Below, piece after piece: positions 25,403 to 36,300 of a DNA stretch of 64,000 bases; the first letter of the stretch is position 1, and every line of letters starts with the position of its first letter. The stretch spans positions 645,001-709,000 of the forward strand of contig NC_092670.1 in assembly GCF_964355755.1 (NCBI RefSeq). Reading direction: 5' to 3'. The position numbers and the translations under genes were made by a program. The notes below the pieces were generated by a model, which saw only the letters and a list, made by a program, of their open reading frames with translations, ran no database searches and was not told the DNA's origin. The DNA is from Antedon mediterranea. Taxonomy: Eukaryota; Echinodermata; Crinoidea; Comatulida; Antedonidae.

Positions 25403-27172
25403 AATAAAAAAAACAACAAATATTTTTGTAATTCCTTATTAAGTCTTAAACGTAACAACCCTGCCATGTGGCATAAAGGTATTAAACAACTATGTAATCT
25501 TAAGACTAAAAATACTAATTTCACCTTGCCTGGGCTGTCCAAAGTTGAAACTGCCTCTGAGATTAATGCCCATTTCTCTAGTGTTTGTAATGCCATCCCT
25601 CCTCTTAATTTAAACGATTTGCCTGCTTATCTCCCAGCCCCTGGGCCACCACCTTTAATATATGCTGGTCAGGTCCTAAAAGCCCTTTGTAATCTTAAGC
25701 CTAACAAAACTGGCCATCCAGATGAACCCCCTATTAAACTATATAGAGATTTTGCTCCTGAACTTGCTGAACCTGTTGCGGATATCTTCAATCATGCATT
25801 GAAGGATGGTGTTTTCCCCGACCTTTGGAAAAGGGCTACTGCAGTTCCCATTCCTAAAACTGTGAATGCTAGTTCTGTCTCTGACCTTAGACCTATTTCC
25901 CTTACCTATGTTCTTGCCAGGGTATTTGAATCTTTTATTGTTAAGTGGATTCTTGAAGATATTAAGGGTAAATTAGATTCTCGTCAATTTGGTAGTAGGA
26001 AAAAGGCTTCCTCAACTCACTATCTTGTTAGTCTTATTGACTCTACACTCAAAGATGTTGAGAAGGGTAAATGTTATGTTAACCTACTATGTGCCACTGA
26101 ATTTACTAAAGCTTTTGATCGTGTTGATCATAATGTTATTATTATAAAGTTGATTGAACTGGGTGTGAGGTCGCCCATAATTCCCATCGTCTGTAGCTTT
26201 CTCACTTCCCGTACTCTCAACACCAAGTTTGCTGGGATTTTGTCATCTTCAAAGTCACTGACTTGTGGTGTCCCACAGGGGACATTGCTTGGCCCTGTAC
26301 TTTTCCTAGTACTTATTAACGATGCTTGTGTTGATTGCTGCAGACGATGGAAATATGTGGATGACCTCACCCTTGGGGAGGTCGTTCGCAAAGGTGATTT
26401 GCCTTCCATGCTATCCCTGTTAGATGATCTGAGTGTTTGGTGTTCATCCAATAATATGATACCCAAACCCTCCAAATGCCATATCTTGGTTGTCAATTTT
26501 CTTAAGGACAAGTCGGATGATATTATATCGCCTTCTTTTAGTCTGAGTGGTTCCATTTTACAAGTAGTTGATCACATGACGCTTCTTGGTGTAATCATTC
26601 AAAATGATAGATATGTAATAAGTGAATGTTTTAAGGTTTTCACGCTGCTGCTCTAGCCCGCTACGTCACACGAGATGACTCATTCATTAGATGAAATCAA
26701 GCAGCTTTATAGTACTACACTTTGACATTTTTGTTAAAATGGAAACTCCACTATAATTTATTGGTACCACCTGTTGAATCCAAAAACGGCTGAGAAAAGA
26801 GTCTAACGACAAATCCCAAAGCATTCTGGTATTTATGAGTCCCATGATATAATTCGCTGTCAGATAATCATTGAATTATTATCAAAACAGTCCATTGAAG
26901 TTTTTGTTTGTAATAGGATACTTGAAGTATCTAGGCGTAATGAAGTGACCCCCAGACTTGACCTTAGCAATAACAATAAGCGAGCAGCGTTTTTTGTAAG
27001 AAATATTCTTGTTTATTCATGTATGTTTTTAATTGTATGGTACGATATCTAATTTTATTAAGATGTTTCTATTTTTATAGCAATTTGAACTAATTTTTAG
27101 TCATTTGTAATACATTTCATTTCAGTCCTTGACTGTCGTTTTGTAATATGTTTTTATATACCGAATAAATTA
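25403..27172 (+). mobile_element. Non-LTR retrotransposon with a 396-codon RT ORF
   Basis: The ORF at 25466-26656 encodes a reverse transcriptase: LKPNKTGHPDEPPIKLYRDF, GVFPDLWKRATAVPIPKT, DLRPISLTYVLARVFE, TEFTKAFDRVDHNVI, TCGVPQGTLLGPVLF and the active-site WKYVDDLTL. No endonuclease lies upstream and the C-terminal part stops early, with related text continuing out of frame to about 27000, so the copy is truncated and probably dead. It ends with AATAAA against TTATCGGATAATG. The duplicated block at 30330-30350 reads straight through (TAGATCATTATCGGATAATG), giving the empty site. Confidence 0.88.
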
Positions 27173-27422
27173 TCGGATAATGTTTTCTTGAAGGTGGAAT
27201 TGCTTAAACCACGTTCCCACAGAACCTTTATCGGATAATGTTTTCTTGACGGTGGAATTGCTTAAACACCGTTCCCACAGAACCTTTATCGGATAATGTT
27301 TTCTTGACGGGCGAATTGCTTAAACTCCGTTTCCACAGAACCTTTATCGGATAAAGTTTTCTCGGTGGAATTGCTTAAACTCCGTTCCCATAGAACCTTT
27401 ATCGGATTATCATCGGGTAATG
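27172..27422. repeat. ~63-bp tandem repeat, four units
   Basis: Units read ATCGGATAATGTTTTCTTGA, then CGGTGGAATTGCTTAAAC and CGTTCCCACAGAACCTTT. The duplicated block (30338-30365) has a single copy, so the expansion postdates the duplication. Confidence 0.88.
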
Positions 27423-27844
27423 TTTAGCTGTGAACGGCAGGTCAGTTAAATAAAGCAGTTGGCACGTGACCCGCTCGCATACCTCCCTGTTTCATAAACA
27501 ACCAGCAGACAACATAATACCTACCTCCTTTTAGTGTTTCTTGTGAGAGATGACGTTCAATATTAATAGCAGGTAGGACAGGAATAGAAGTTGTCATATA
27601 CGCCGCCCTATTAATATTCGTTACCGTACATAAATTTAAATTTATTCAATAAAATATTTTGTTAATTGTGTGTTAACAATTATAGGGTTGTGACATTTTA
27701 CGTATCGGACAAAACAATTATTAATTATTGTATTTAGTAAGAACATCTGGAATTTCCAGCATGCTGACATACGCCACACATCGAATACTATTATTTGTAA
27801 TAATTAGTCACTGGTTGGAGGTACACACCTAATTGGTGACAGTG
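27423..27844. other. Duplicated non-coding block
   Basis: Matches 30640-30925 (for example CTACCTCCTTTTAGTGTTTC). Part (27600-27790) resembles 9897-10135. No coding signal. Confidence 0.6.
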
Positions 27845-28600
27845 ACTTAGGCTGGTAGTGTCCTTTCCTGGCAGCTAGTGACTATGATTTTATATTTTTT
27901 TTTGCGTTGTTGATTTGTATTATATTTGTAAAATGTACCTTTTGCCTTAATAAATAATAATAATAATAATACTAGGCCTAACAATAATAATAATAAACAG
28001 TTTAAATCTTTGCAATTTCCGAATAGCAGGCCTAATTCATATATCATTAAACAAACAAATAAGTTTTATATAAGTTTTGTAATTGGGAGACCAGACAGTA
28101 GAGCAGTATTCAAGGTAACTACGAACAATACTTAAATAAAGAGACCGTTTTACATGTGAATTACAATGGAAACTAACACGTTTAACCAGGCCTAACATAC
28201 GATTTGCTTTGGAAATAATACAATTATAATGAGCCTTCCAAGATAAATGAGAATCAATTATGATACCAAGATCATTCATTTCACTAACTCGTTCAATAAT
28301 ATCGTTATTAATTATATAATTAAAAAGAACAGAATTTCAAGATCGGGTAATAGAAATAATTTTACATTTAGAAGTATTAAAATTCAAATCCCATTTTTTA
28401 GACCAGGTGCTCAAAGTATCAATATCAATCTGAAGTGAATGGCAATCCTGGACACTGTGAATTTCTCTGTAACATTTGGCATCATCAGCATAAAGAGCAA
28501 AATTTGTGTCACAACTTAAATTATCAGGCAGATCATTAGGCCTAATATAGGATAAACATTAATGGCCCTAGAATCGATCCCTGTGGGATATTAGATAAAT
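27845..28600 (-). mobile_element. LINE fragment, second family, decayed
   Basis: On the minus strand about 28560-28040 reads as a reverse transcriptase fragment: QGSIL near 28575, LYADDAKCYREIHSVQDCHS, LNFNTSKCKIISITRS, then a stop codon, then MNDLGIIIDSHLSWKAHYN, RSYLEYCSTVWSPNYKTYIK. It lacks the N-terminal half and carries an in-frame stop, so it is inactive. (AAT)n near 27955-27995 may be its tail. Confidence 0.8.
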
Positions 28601-28969
28601 AATGCAAATATAAATTAAATTCAATGTATTTCAGAGTTTGTTCTTAAAATAAAGCTCGATACGAAGACGAGATTATTTTATTTTTCATCCTAATTCCTTC
28701 ATGATAATCTTTAAGTTAGGCCCCTATTGAAAATAAAAATTAGTTAATTCCCCCCCCCCCTCCCCGGTACACGATTCAGGTCCTAATCGCCAAAGGTGTT
28801 GATTCTAACTGTAATAAATAATGTATATAATGCATATGTCGGTAGCTGTATCAAAATGATAAACACAATACCATTAATGTCTACTGTTCTTTAATAATAT
28901 TATTTGTTAGAAGACAATTGACTAATATACAGTACAATGGTATACCAATCCAAAGGCAAAATACTCGGA

Positions 28970-29095
28970 GAAAAATGAGAATACTCTAACCAGCTAGCTG
29001 AATCTCAATGGAGATACACATAAAAGAAGAAAAATGAGAATACTCTAACCAGCTAGCTGAATCTCAATGGAGATACACATAAAAGAATACGATGA
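28970..29095. repeat. ~54-bp minisatellite, copy 2
   Basis: Two units of the repeat described at 23420-23640, in the second copy of the duplicated block. Confidence 0.85.
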
Positions 29096-29730
29096 AAAGT
29101 ACGGTACATGACATTTCACACGCGCGTCCAAACGCTTGATACATGCTATCGGTTTCTGTACGCGCACATAACTGTCATGTGAATGTAAAAATTAATTAAT
29201 TGTCGTACATTGAGTAAACTGTCAAGTCTGTAGCCTGATGTTCACAATTTCACAAAGTAGGCCCGAATTTAACCGAACACAGGCCTATCTCCTGCACTAA
29301 GAAAGACTCCAGTCTTCTCTGCAAATAAATAAATAATGCAAATATAAATTAAATTCAATCAAAATTATTTTTGACAAACCATAACAATACCCTAAAATCC
29401 AGTCGGATTTCAATTCATGAATAAGAGCACATTGTGAGAATTGAACGTTTCTATATAGGCCTATTTGATCATTTTCAAGAATCTAACATGGTCATAAGCA
29501 AACGTTTGCAATATAAAACGTTTTACAGGACGCTGATTTCCCTGGAGGCCATGAATGACAATGTAAACCTCAGCCTTGGTAAATAAATTAAATTTTGTTT
29601 GTACGTAAAATAATTAAATAAGAAGTTTACTGTCTGGTACACTGGAAAAATAATCTTTTACTAAGTATTTTACTGGTTGCCTAATGTTTTTATTGTGTTT
29701 ATTCAACACATTTTTAATAGTATAGCTTAC

Positions 29731-30155
29731 GAAGACAGTTTTCACCGTTGGATGGCACACATTCAGCTCGGTTTTCACAAGTATTTCCGACACATGGGCC
29801 TGAAACATTAATTTAACGAAACACGTATTAGTGGTCACCATAACACTAAAATTTGAGATTTGAGTAGGGGAACTTTAGGCTTTATTTATAAAAGTAGTAT
29901 TGAAAAGTGAAATACAGTACTGTACTTATTTATTATTAGGCTTATATACTGTTAAAGCAAAACTTTGTTTGTGTAAAAATAGGCGCGCCTAAATGAGAAA
30001 AACTTGCTTTACAATTACATTATACTTAGAAAAGATATGCTTAGGCCTACTTGTTGATATTTCGTATAATTTTTTTCAATAACTCACGTACCATTTGACA
30101 TTACGACCGCTGCATACAAGACAAGAAATGCGATTACAAGGAAGGCTCGATTCAT
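29731..30155 (-). CDS. Small secreted EGF-like peptide, copy 2 (partial model)
   Basis: Paralogue of 24866-25238. Exon 1 (30092-30155) encodes MNRAFLVIAFLVLYAAVVMS plus Asn, with the signal sequence identical at the protein level to copy 1. Exon 2 (29731-29799) encodes GPCVGNTCENRAECVPSNGE then NCL, giving C-x4-C-x5-C-x7-C. The mature parts differ much more than the signal peptides. As in copy 1, the downstream exon is not identified; an unspliced read stops within five codons. Spacing to copy 1 is 4.9 kb. Confidence 0.6.
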
Positions 30156-30365
30156 TCTGGAGGATTATGTTACTCGGCAGGCTATAAAAAAAGTAGTAAA
30201 ACCTTCCACGAGAATCTTCCAACTCGAATGTTATCCTTAAACCACCCAAAGTTCTTCAACTTAGCTTTAGGACCGTGTTTCCGCAAATCATAACACAAAT
30301 TATCGGTTAAATATCTGATTTCGTGGATAGATCATTATCGGATAATGTTTTCTTGACGGTGGAAT

Positions 30366-31416
30366 CGTGACGCGCGTGCAAGCGTTGATAGGCCTAAAGA
30401 GGTGATAATTACACGTTCGCTTTTTTGGCCACAAAAATAACCGTATTCAACCATAGTCAGTGATAAGTATTAAAATATGGAATAATTATTTAGGGTCAAT
30501 TATTCCTCCATGGCTATAGTAATTATACTAGAAATGACAAAAGGAAAGTGAGTGAGTTTACGAAACAGTGTGATGACGTCAATGACGCGTGAACGTGTAC
30601 GTAAACATTCAAGGGGTTTTTGCGTTAATTCGCATTCATATACCACCCGCTCGCATACCTCCCTGTTTCATAAACAACCAGCAGACAACATAATACCTAC
30701 CTCCTTTTAGTGTTTCTTGTGAGAAATGACGTTCAATATTAATAGCTGTTAGGACAGGAATAGAAGTTGTCATATGCGCCGCCCTATTTATATTCGTGAC
30801 CGTAAATAAATGTAAATTTATTCAATAACATATTTTGTTAATTGTGTGTGTTTATGTTAACAACAATTAATAGGTTTGTGACATTTTACGTATCGAACAA
30901 AACAATTGTTAATTATTGTATTTGTAAAGGTCAAATATAATTAAAAGTTGACATTTAGAATCTGGAATTCATTTAAATACATTTCAACAATCTAACGACA
31001 AATGCTGCCGCACATCGAAGAAACGACGCGTGGAACTTTAAATGATAACGCTTTCTGAACATCTAAAGGATAACAAAAATAACTACTAAAACTATAGATA
31101 ATTTATACCTCTTAATTATTTATTTCAAGTACAAATTAGATGTTTTATGTAAATTAAAATATCAAATAGATGAAGATGATAAAACTAATAAGTATTGTAA
31201 TAAAATAGAATGATTTATATAATTGCATTGCTTTAAATGAGATAAAACGTACCTCTATGATTAAACTTTTGTGTCAACATATTACTTTAATAAAAAAAGT
31301 ACTTATTATCAATGAATATAACAACGACAGAGAAAGGTAACTAATAATCGAATACAAGAAATAGGAATCTAGAACTAAAACATAAAGAAACAATAAGTAT
31401 GGAATTAGTTGTTTTA
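30366..31416. other. Non-coding interval
   Basis: The first part (to about 30960) is the second copy of the 27423-27790 block. The remainder is AT-rich with no recognisable gene. Confidence 0.55.
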
Positions 31417-32250
31417 GAGTAGTAGAGGTACAGTATATGTAACCAAACACAGTGTTTAGAGTAGTAGAGGTACAGTATATGTAACCAAACAGTGTTTAGA
31501 GTAGTAGAGGTACAGTATATGTAACCAAACACAGTGTTTAGAGTAGTAGAGGTACAGTATATGTAACCAAACACAGTGTTTAGAGTAGTAGAGGTACAGT
31601 ATATGTAACCAAACACAGTGTTTAGAGTAGTAGAGGTACAGTATATGTAACCAAACAGTGTTTAGAGTAGTAGAGGTACAGTATATGTAACCAAACACAG
31701 TGTTTAGAGTAGTAGAGGTACAGTATATGTAACCAAACACAGTGTTTAGAGTAGTAGAGGTACAGTATATGTAACCAAACACAATGTTTAGAGTAGTAGA
31801 GGTACAGTATATGTAACCAAACACAGTGTTTAGAGTAGTAGAGGTACAGTATATGTAACCAAACACAGTGTTTAGAGTAGTAGAGGTACAGTATATGTAA
31901 CCAAACAGTGTTTAGAGTAGTAGAGGTACAGTATATGTAACCAAACACAGTGTTTAGAGTAGTAGAGGTACAGTATATGTAACCAAACACAGTGTTTAGA
32001 GTAGTAGAGGTACAGTATATGTAACCAAACACAGTGTTTAGAGTAGTAGAGGTACAGTATATGTAACCAAACACAGTGTTTAGAGTAGTAGAGGTACAGT
32101 ATATGTAACCAAACACAGTGTTTAGAGTAGTAGAGGTACAGTATATGTAACCAAACACAGTGTTTAGAGTAGTAGAGGTACAGTATATGTAACCAAACAC
32201 AGTGTTTAGAGTAGTAGAGGTACAGTATATGTAACCAAACACAGTGTTTT
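31417..32250. repeat. 42-bp minisatellite, ~20 units
   Basis: Very homogeneous units of AGTGTTTAGAGTAGTAGAGG then TACAGTATATGTAACCAAACAC. Most are 42 bp; a few are 39 bp (ACA missing). Both lengths are multiples of three, so the minus strand stays open in overlapping frames (repeat peptide FGYIYCTSTTLNTV). No splice or start context supports translation. Confidence 0.97.
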
Positions 32251-33335
32251 TATGATTAAAACAAAAATCTCACAATAAAAACAACGAAAGACACAACATA
32301 ATGATTTAACATGAAGAATGAAAGACAATGTCTTAAGTAATGCATATAATATTTTATACTGCATTTTCATCTATTCTCTTTTGTCATTCATTAGTTGATT
32401 TCAAATGTATTTTATTCAAACATCTAAAATAAAAACTACTTACTTAACTTAATGCTACTTAATTACTAATCTTCTCTCTCAAGTGTCTGTTTACTTACAA
32501 TTACTACAATTTTATTTATTTAGTTTCTCATTTTCTATTTTTAACAAAGAATCTGTTGTCCACATGATCAAGTGTTAGTGAAAACGTATCAGTTGATAAA
32601 AATAAATCTTCTTTATATTATATGTTGTTTTTGGAGTTCCTAATTTTGTAATACTATTAATATTGTTGTTTTGAGGGGCCTATTTACTACAAGCTTTATA
32701 TACGTTATTAGTAAAGTAAAATAAAATGAAATTAAATATTTTAGTCATTGGTAATTTGAATATAGTCATGATTTAGCTAATTAACACAATATATGAATAA
32801 CCAACATTCGTATTCTACAGATTGGCCTTTCTCACATAAATAAATATGAAAAAATATCGTCAATTGTATTACTGTTTTTTCTTCAGTTTCACAATGTATG
32901 AAACATATGTGCATTTTCATTTTATTTATTTATTTATTTTTTTATTTTATTATTATTTTTTCATCTTTATGTATTATTTATTTTTAAAACTATAATTCTG
33001 AAAGGCAGCTTGAAATCATAAAAATGTTTTACTATTGAAAACATAATTGTCCAGGATTACTAGTAGTATATTATTACACAATCTATTGTCAATAAAACAG
33101 AAAAAAATAATACTAGTCCAGGCTTACTAGAAAACTGAATTAAGTAAAACATTACTTATAGTATTACACTATCTATTGTCAAAGTGTACAACTTAAAATG
33201 GCTTGATGAATTAAAGTAAATGCTATTCTTTAAATTTATATAGGTTTAATTTTCATTTTTTTTCTTTAAATTAATAAAATTCTCTTCAAATACTAATTAA
33301 GAGTAATTGTTTGTTTTGGTCATAATTTTTTTTTT
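32251..33335. other. AT-rich 3' flank of RNF213
   Basis: No ORF or repeat family was recognised. It should hold the RNF213 3' UTR and polyadenylation site; several minus-strand AATAAA words exist, none decisive. Confidence 0.5.
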
Positions 33336-36300
33336 TTACTCCTGTGTAGAGTAAAGTTGAGCAATGGTCTTCCATGCATCTACAGCATGGCTTAGGGTTA
33401 CGCTCTCTGGTAAACTGTCTAGTCCAGTAATTTCAGCATCCGCATTTTTACCATCATAGTATGGTTCCAAGGTCTCAGAAATTCTGAAAATATACATTTT
33501 GTTAGAGAATAAACTATGTGTGGGTGAGTGAGTATGAGTAAGTGTGAGTATGAGTAAGTGTTAGTATGAGTACATGTGCGAGCATGAGTAAGGGTGTGAG
33601 TATGAGTAAGTGTGTGAGCATGAGTAAGTGTGTGAGCATGAGTAAGTGTGTGAGTATGAGTAAGTGTGTGAGTATGAGTAAGTGTGTGAGTAAGAGTAAA
33701 TGTGAGTAAGAGTAAATGTGAGTATGAGTAAGTGTGTGAGTATGAGTAAGTGTGAGTATGAGTAAGTGTGTGAGTATGAGTATGTGTATGAGTAAGTGTG
33801 CGATTATATTTAAGAGTGAGTTTAAGTAAGTGTATGAGTAAGTGTGTGAGTATGAGTAAGTGTATGAGTAAGTGTGTGAGTATTTTTAAGAGTGATTTTA
33901 AGTAAGTGTGTGTGTGTGAGTAAGTGTTCAAGTATGAGTAAGTGTGCAAGCATGTTTAAGTGTGAGTATGAGTATAAAAAATCCTGTCTATAGGATATGA
34001 CCAAATTCGAGGAATCCTTGGGGTACAATATAAACTTACGTCCATTTGGTCCTGTCTTCTTCTGACTGGTGACTTAGATTTAATACAATATACTCATAAA
34101 GTTCCCCACAAAGCTGATCCAATTTAGTAAACCTTAGCTTAGCTATCAGATTATTTTTGTCTTCATCGTTTAGTTTTTGTCGGTAGTCTTCACCAACCCC
34201 ATCAAAAGGATCCTGAAAGTTGCAAAAATATCTTGTTCTAAACTGGCATAGTTATATGGTACGTTAAAGAAAGCTACTAGGTTGCCTGCATGACATCACA
34301 GGATTCAAACTGGGTCTTTTTCATGTTCTTTTTCATTGCTAATTCCTATCTATGTTTACCTGAGAGTTATTGATAAGTCTCACAGCTTTTTCCATTGCTA
34401 ATACCTATCTATGTTTACCTGGGAGTTATTGATAAGTCTCACAGCTTTTTCCATTGCTAATACCTATCTATGTTTACCTGGGAGTTATTGATAAGTCTCA
34501 CAGCTTTTTTCGTTGCTAATACCTATCTATGTTTACCTGAGAGTTATTGATAAGTCTCACAGCTTTTTTCGTTGCTAATACCTATCTATGTTTACCTGAG
34601 AGTTATTGATAAGTCTCACAGCTTTTTCCATTGCTAATTCCTATCTATGTTTAATAATAATAACTTTATTTGAACAGACGCTTTTAGAACAGCGGCACAC
34701 GTTTTATGACGGTGCGTTCATAAGTTTAAAGAAAAAGAAAAGGAAATGAATTATACAATAGTTAATTAACAAATTATTGATAAGTCTCGCAGCTTTTTTC
34801 ATTCCTAATTCCTATCTATGTTTACCTGGGAGTTATTGATAAGTCTCGCAGCTTTTTTCATTCCTAATTCCTATCTAGGTTTACCTGAGAGTTATTGATA
34901 AGTCTCACAGCTTTTTTTCATTTCTAATTCCTATCTATGTTTACCTGGGAGTTATTGATAAGTCTCGCAGCTTTTTTCATTCCTAATTCCTATCTATGTT
35001 TACCTGGGAGTTATTGATAAGTCTCGCAGCTTTTTTCATTCCTAATTCCTATCTAGGTTTACCTGAGAGTTATTGATAAGTCTCACAGCTTTTTTTCATT
35101 TCTAATTCCTATCTATGTTTACCTGAGAGTTATTGATAAGTCTCACAGCTTTTTTCGTTGCTAATTCCTATCTATGTTTACCTGAGAGTTATTGATAAGT
35201 CTCACAGCTTTTTTCATTGCTAATTCCTATCTAGGTTTACCTGAGAGTTATTGATAAGTCTCACAGCTTTTTTCATTCCTAATTCCTATCTATGTTTACC
35301 TGAGAGTTATTGATAAGTCTCGCAGCTTTTTTCATTCCTAATTCCTATCTATGTTTACCTGGGAGTTATTGATAAGTCTCACAGCTTTTTTCATTGCTAA
35401 TTCCTATCTATGTTTACCTGGGAGTTATTGATAAGTCTCACAGCTTTTTTCATTGCTAATTCCTATCTAGGTTTACCTGAGAGTTATTGATAAGTCTCAC
35501 AGCTTTTTTCATTCCTAATTCCTATCTATGTTTACCTGGGAGTTATTGATAAGTCTCGCAGCTTTTTTCATTCCTAATTCCTATCTATGTTTACCTGGGA
35601 GTTATTGATAAGTCTCGCAGCTTTTTTCATTCCTAATTCCTATCTAGGTTTACCTGAGAGTTATTGATAAGTCTCACAGCTTTTTTTATTTCTAATTCCT
35701 ATCTATGTTTACCTGGGAGTTATTGATAAGTCTTGCAGCTTTTTTCATTCCTAATTCCTATCTAGGTTTACCTGAGAGTTATTGATAAGTCTCACAGCTT
35801 TTTTCATTCCTAATTCCTATCTATGTTTACCTGAGAGTTATTGATAAGTCTCGCAGCTTTTTTCATTCCTAATTCCTATCTATGTTTACCTGAGAGTTAT
35901 TGATAAGTCTCGCAGCTTTTTTCATTCCTAATTCCTATCTATGTTTACCTGGGAGTTATTGATAAGTCTCGCAGCTTTTTTCATTCCTAATTCCTATCTA
36001 GGTTTACCTGAGAGTTATTGATAAGTCTCACAGCTTTTTTCATTTCTAATTCCTATCTATGTTTACCTGGGAGTTATTGATAAGTCTTGCAGCTTTTTTC
36101 ATTCCTAATTCCTATCTAGGTTTACCTGAGAGTTATTGATAAGTCTCACAGCTTTTTTCATTCCTAATTCCTATCTAGGTTTACCTGAGAGTTATTGATA
36201 AGTCTTGCAGCTTTTTTCATTCCTAATTCCTATCTATGTTTACCTGAGAGTTATTGATAAGTCTTGCAGCTTTTTTCATTCCTAATTCCTATCTAGGTTT

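Noticed and set aside
31341-32242. Long minus-strand ORFs (FGYIYCTSTTLNTV repeats)
   Set aside because: All frames stay open because the period is 42 or 39 bp. No signal, splice or start context supports a protein.
33419-34028. Minus-strand ORFs rich in HTHTLTHT
   Set aside because: They read through the microsatellite in the last RNF213 intron and conflict with the well-supported exons on either side.
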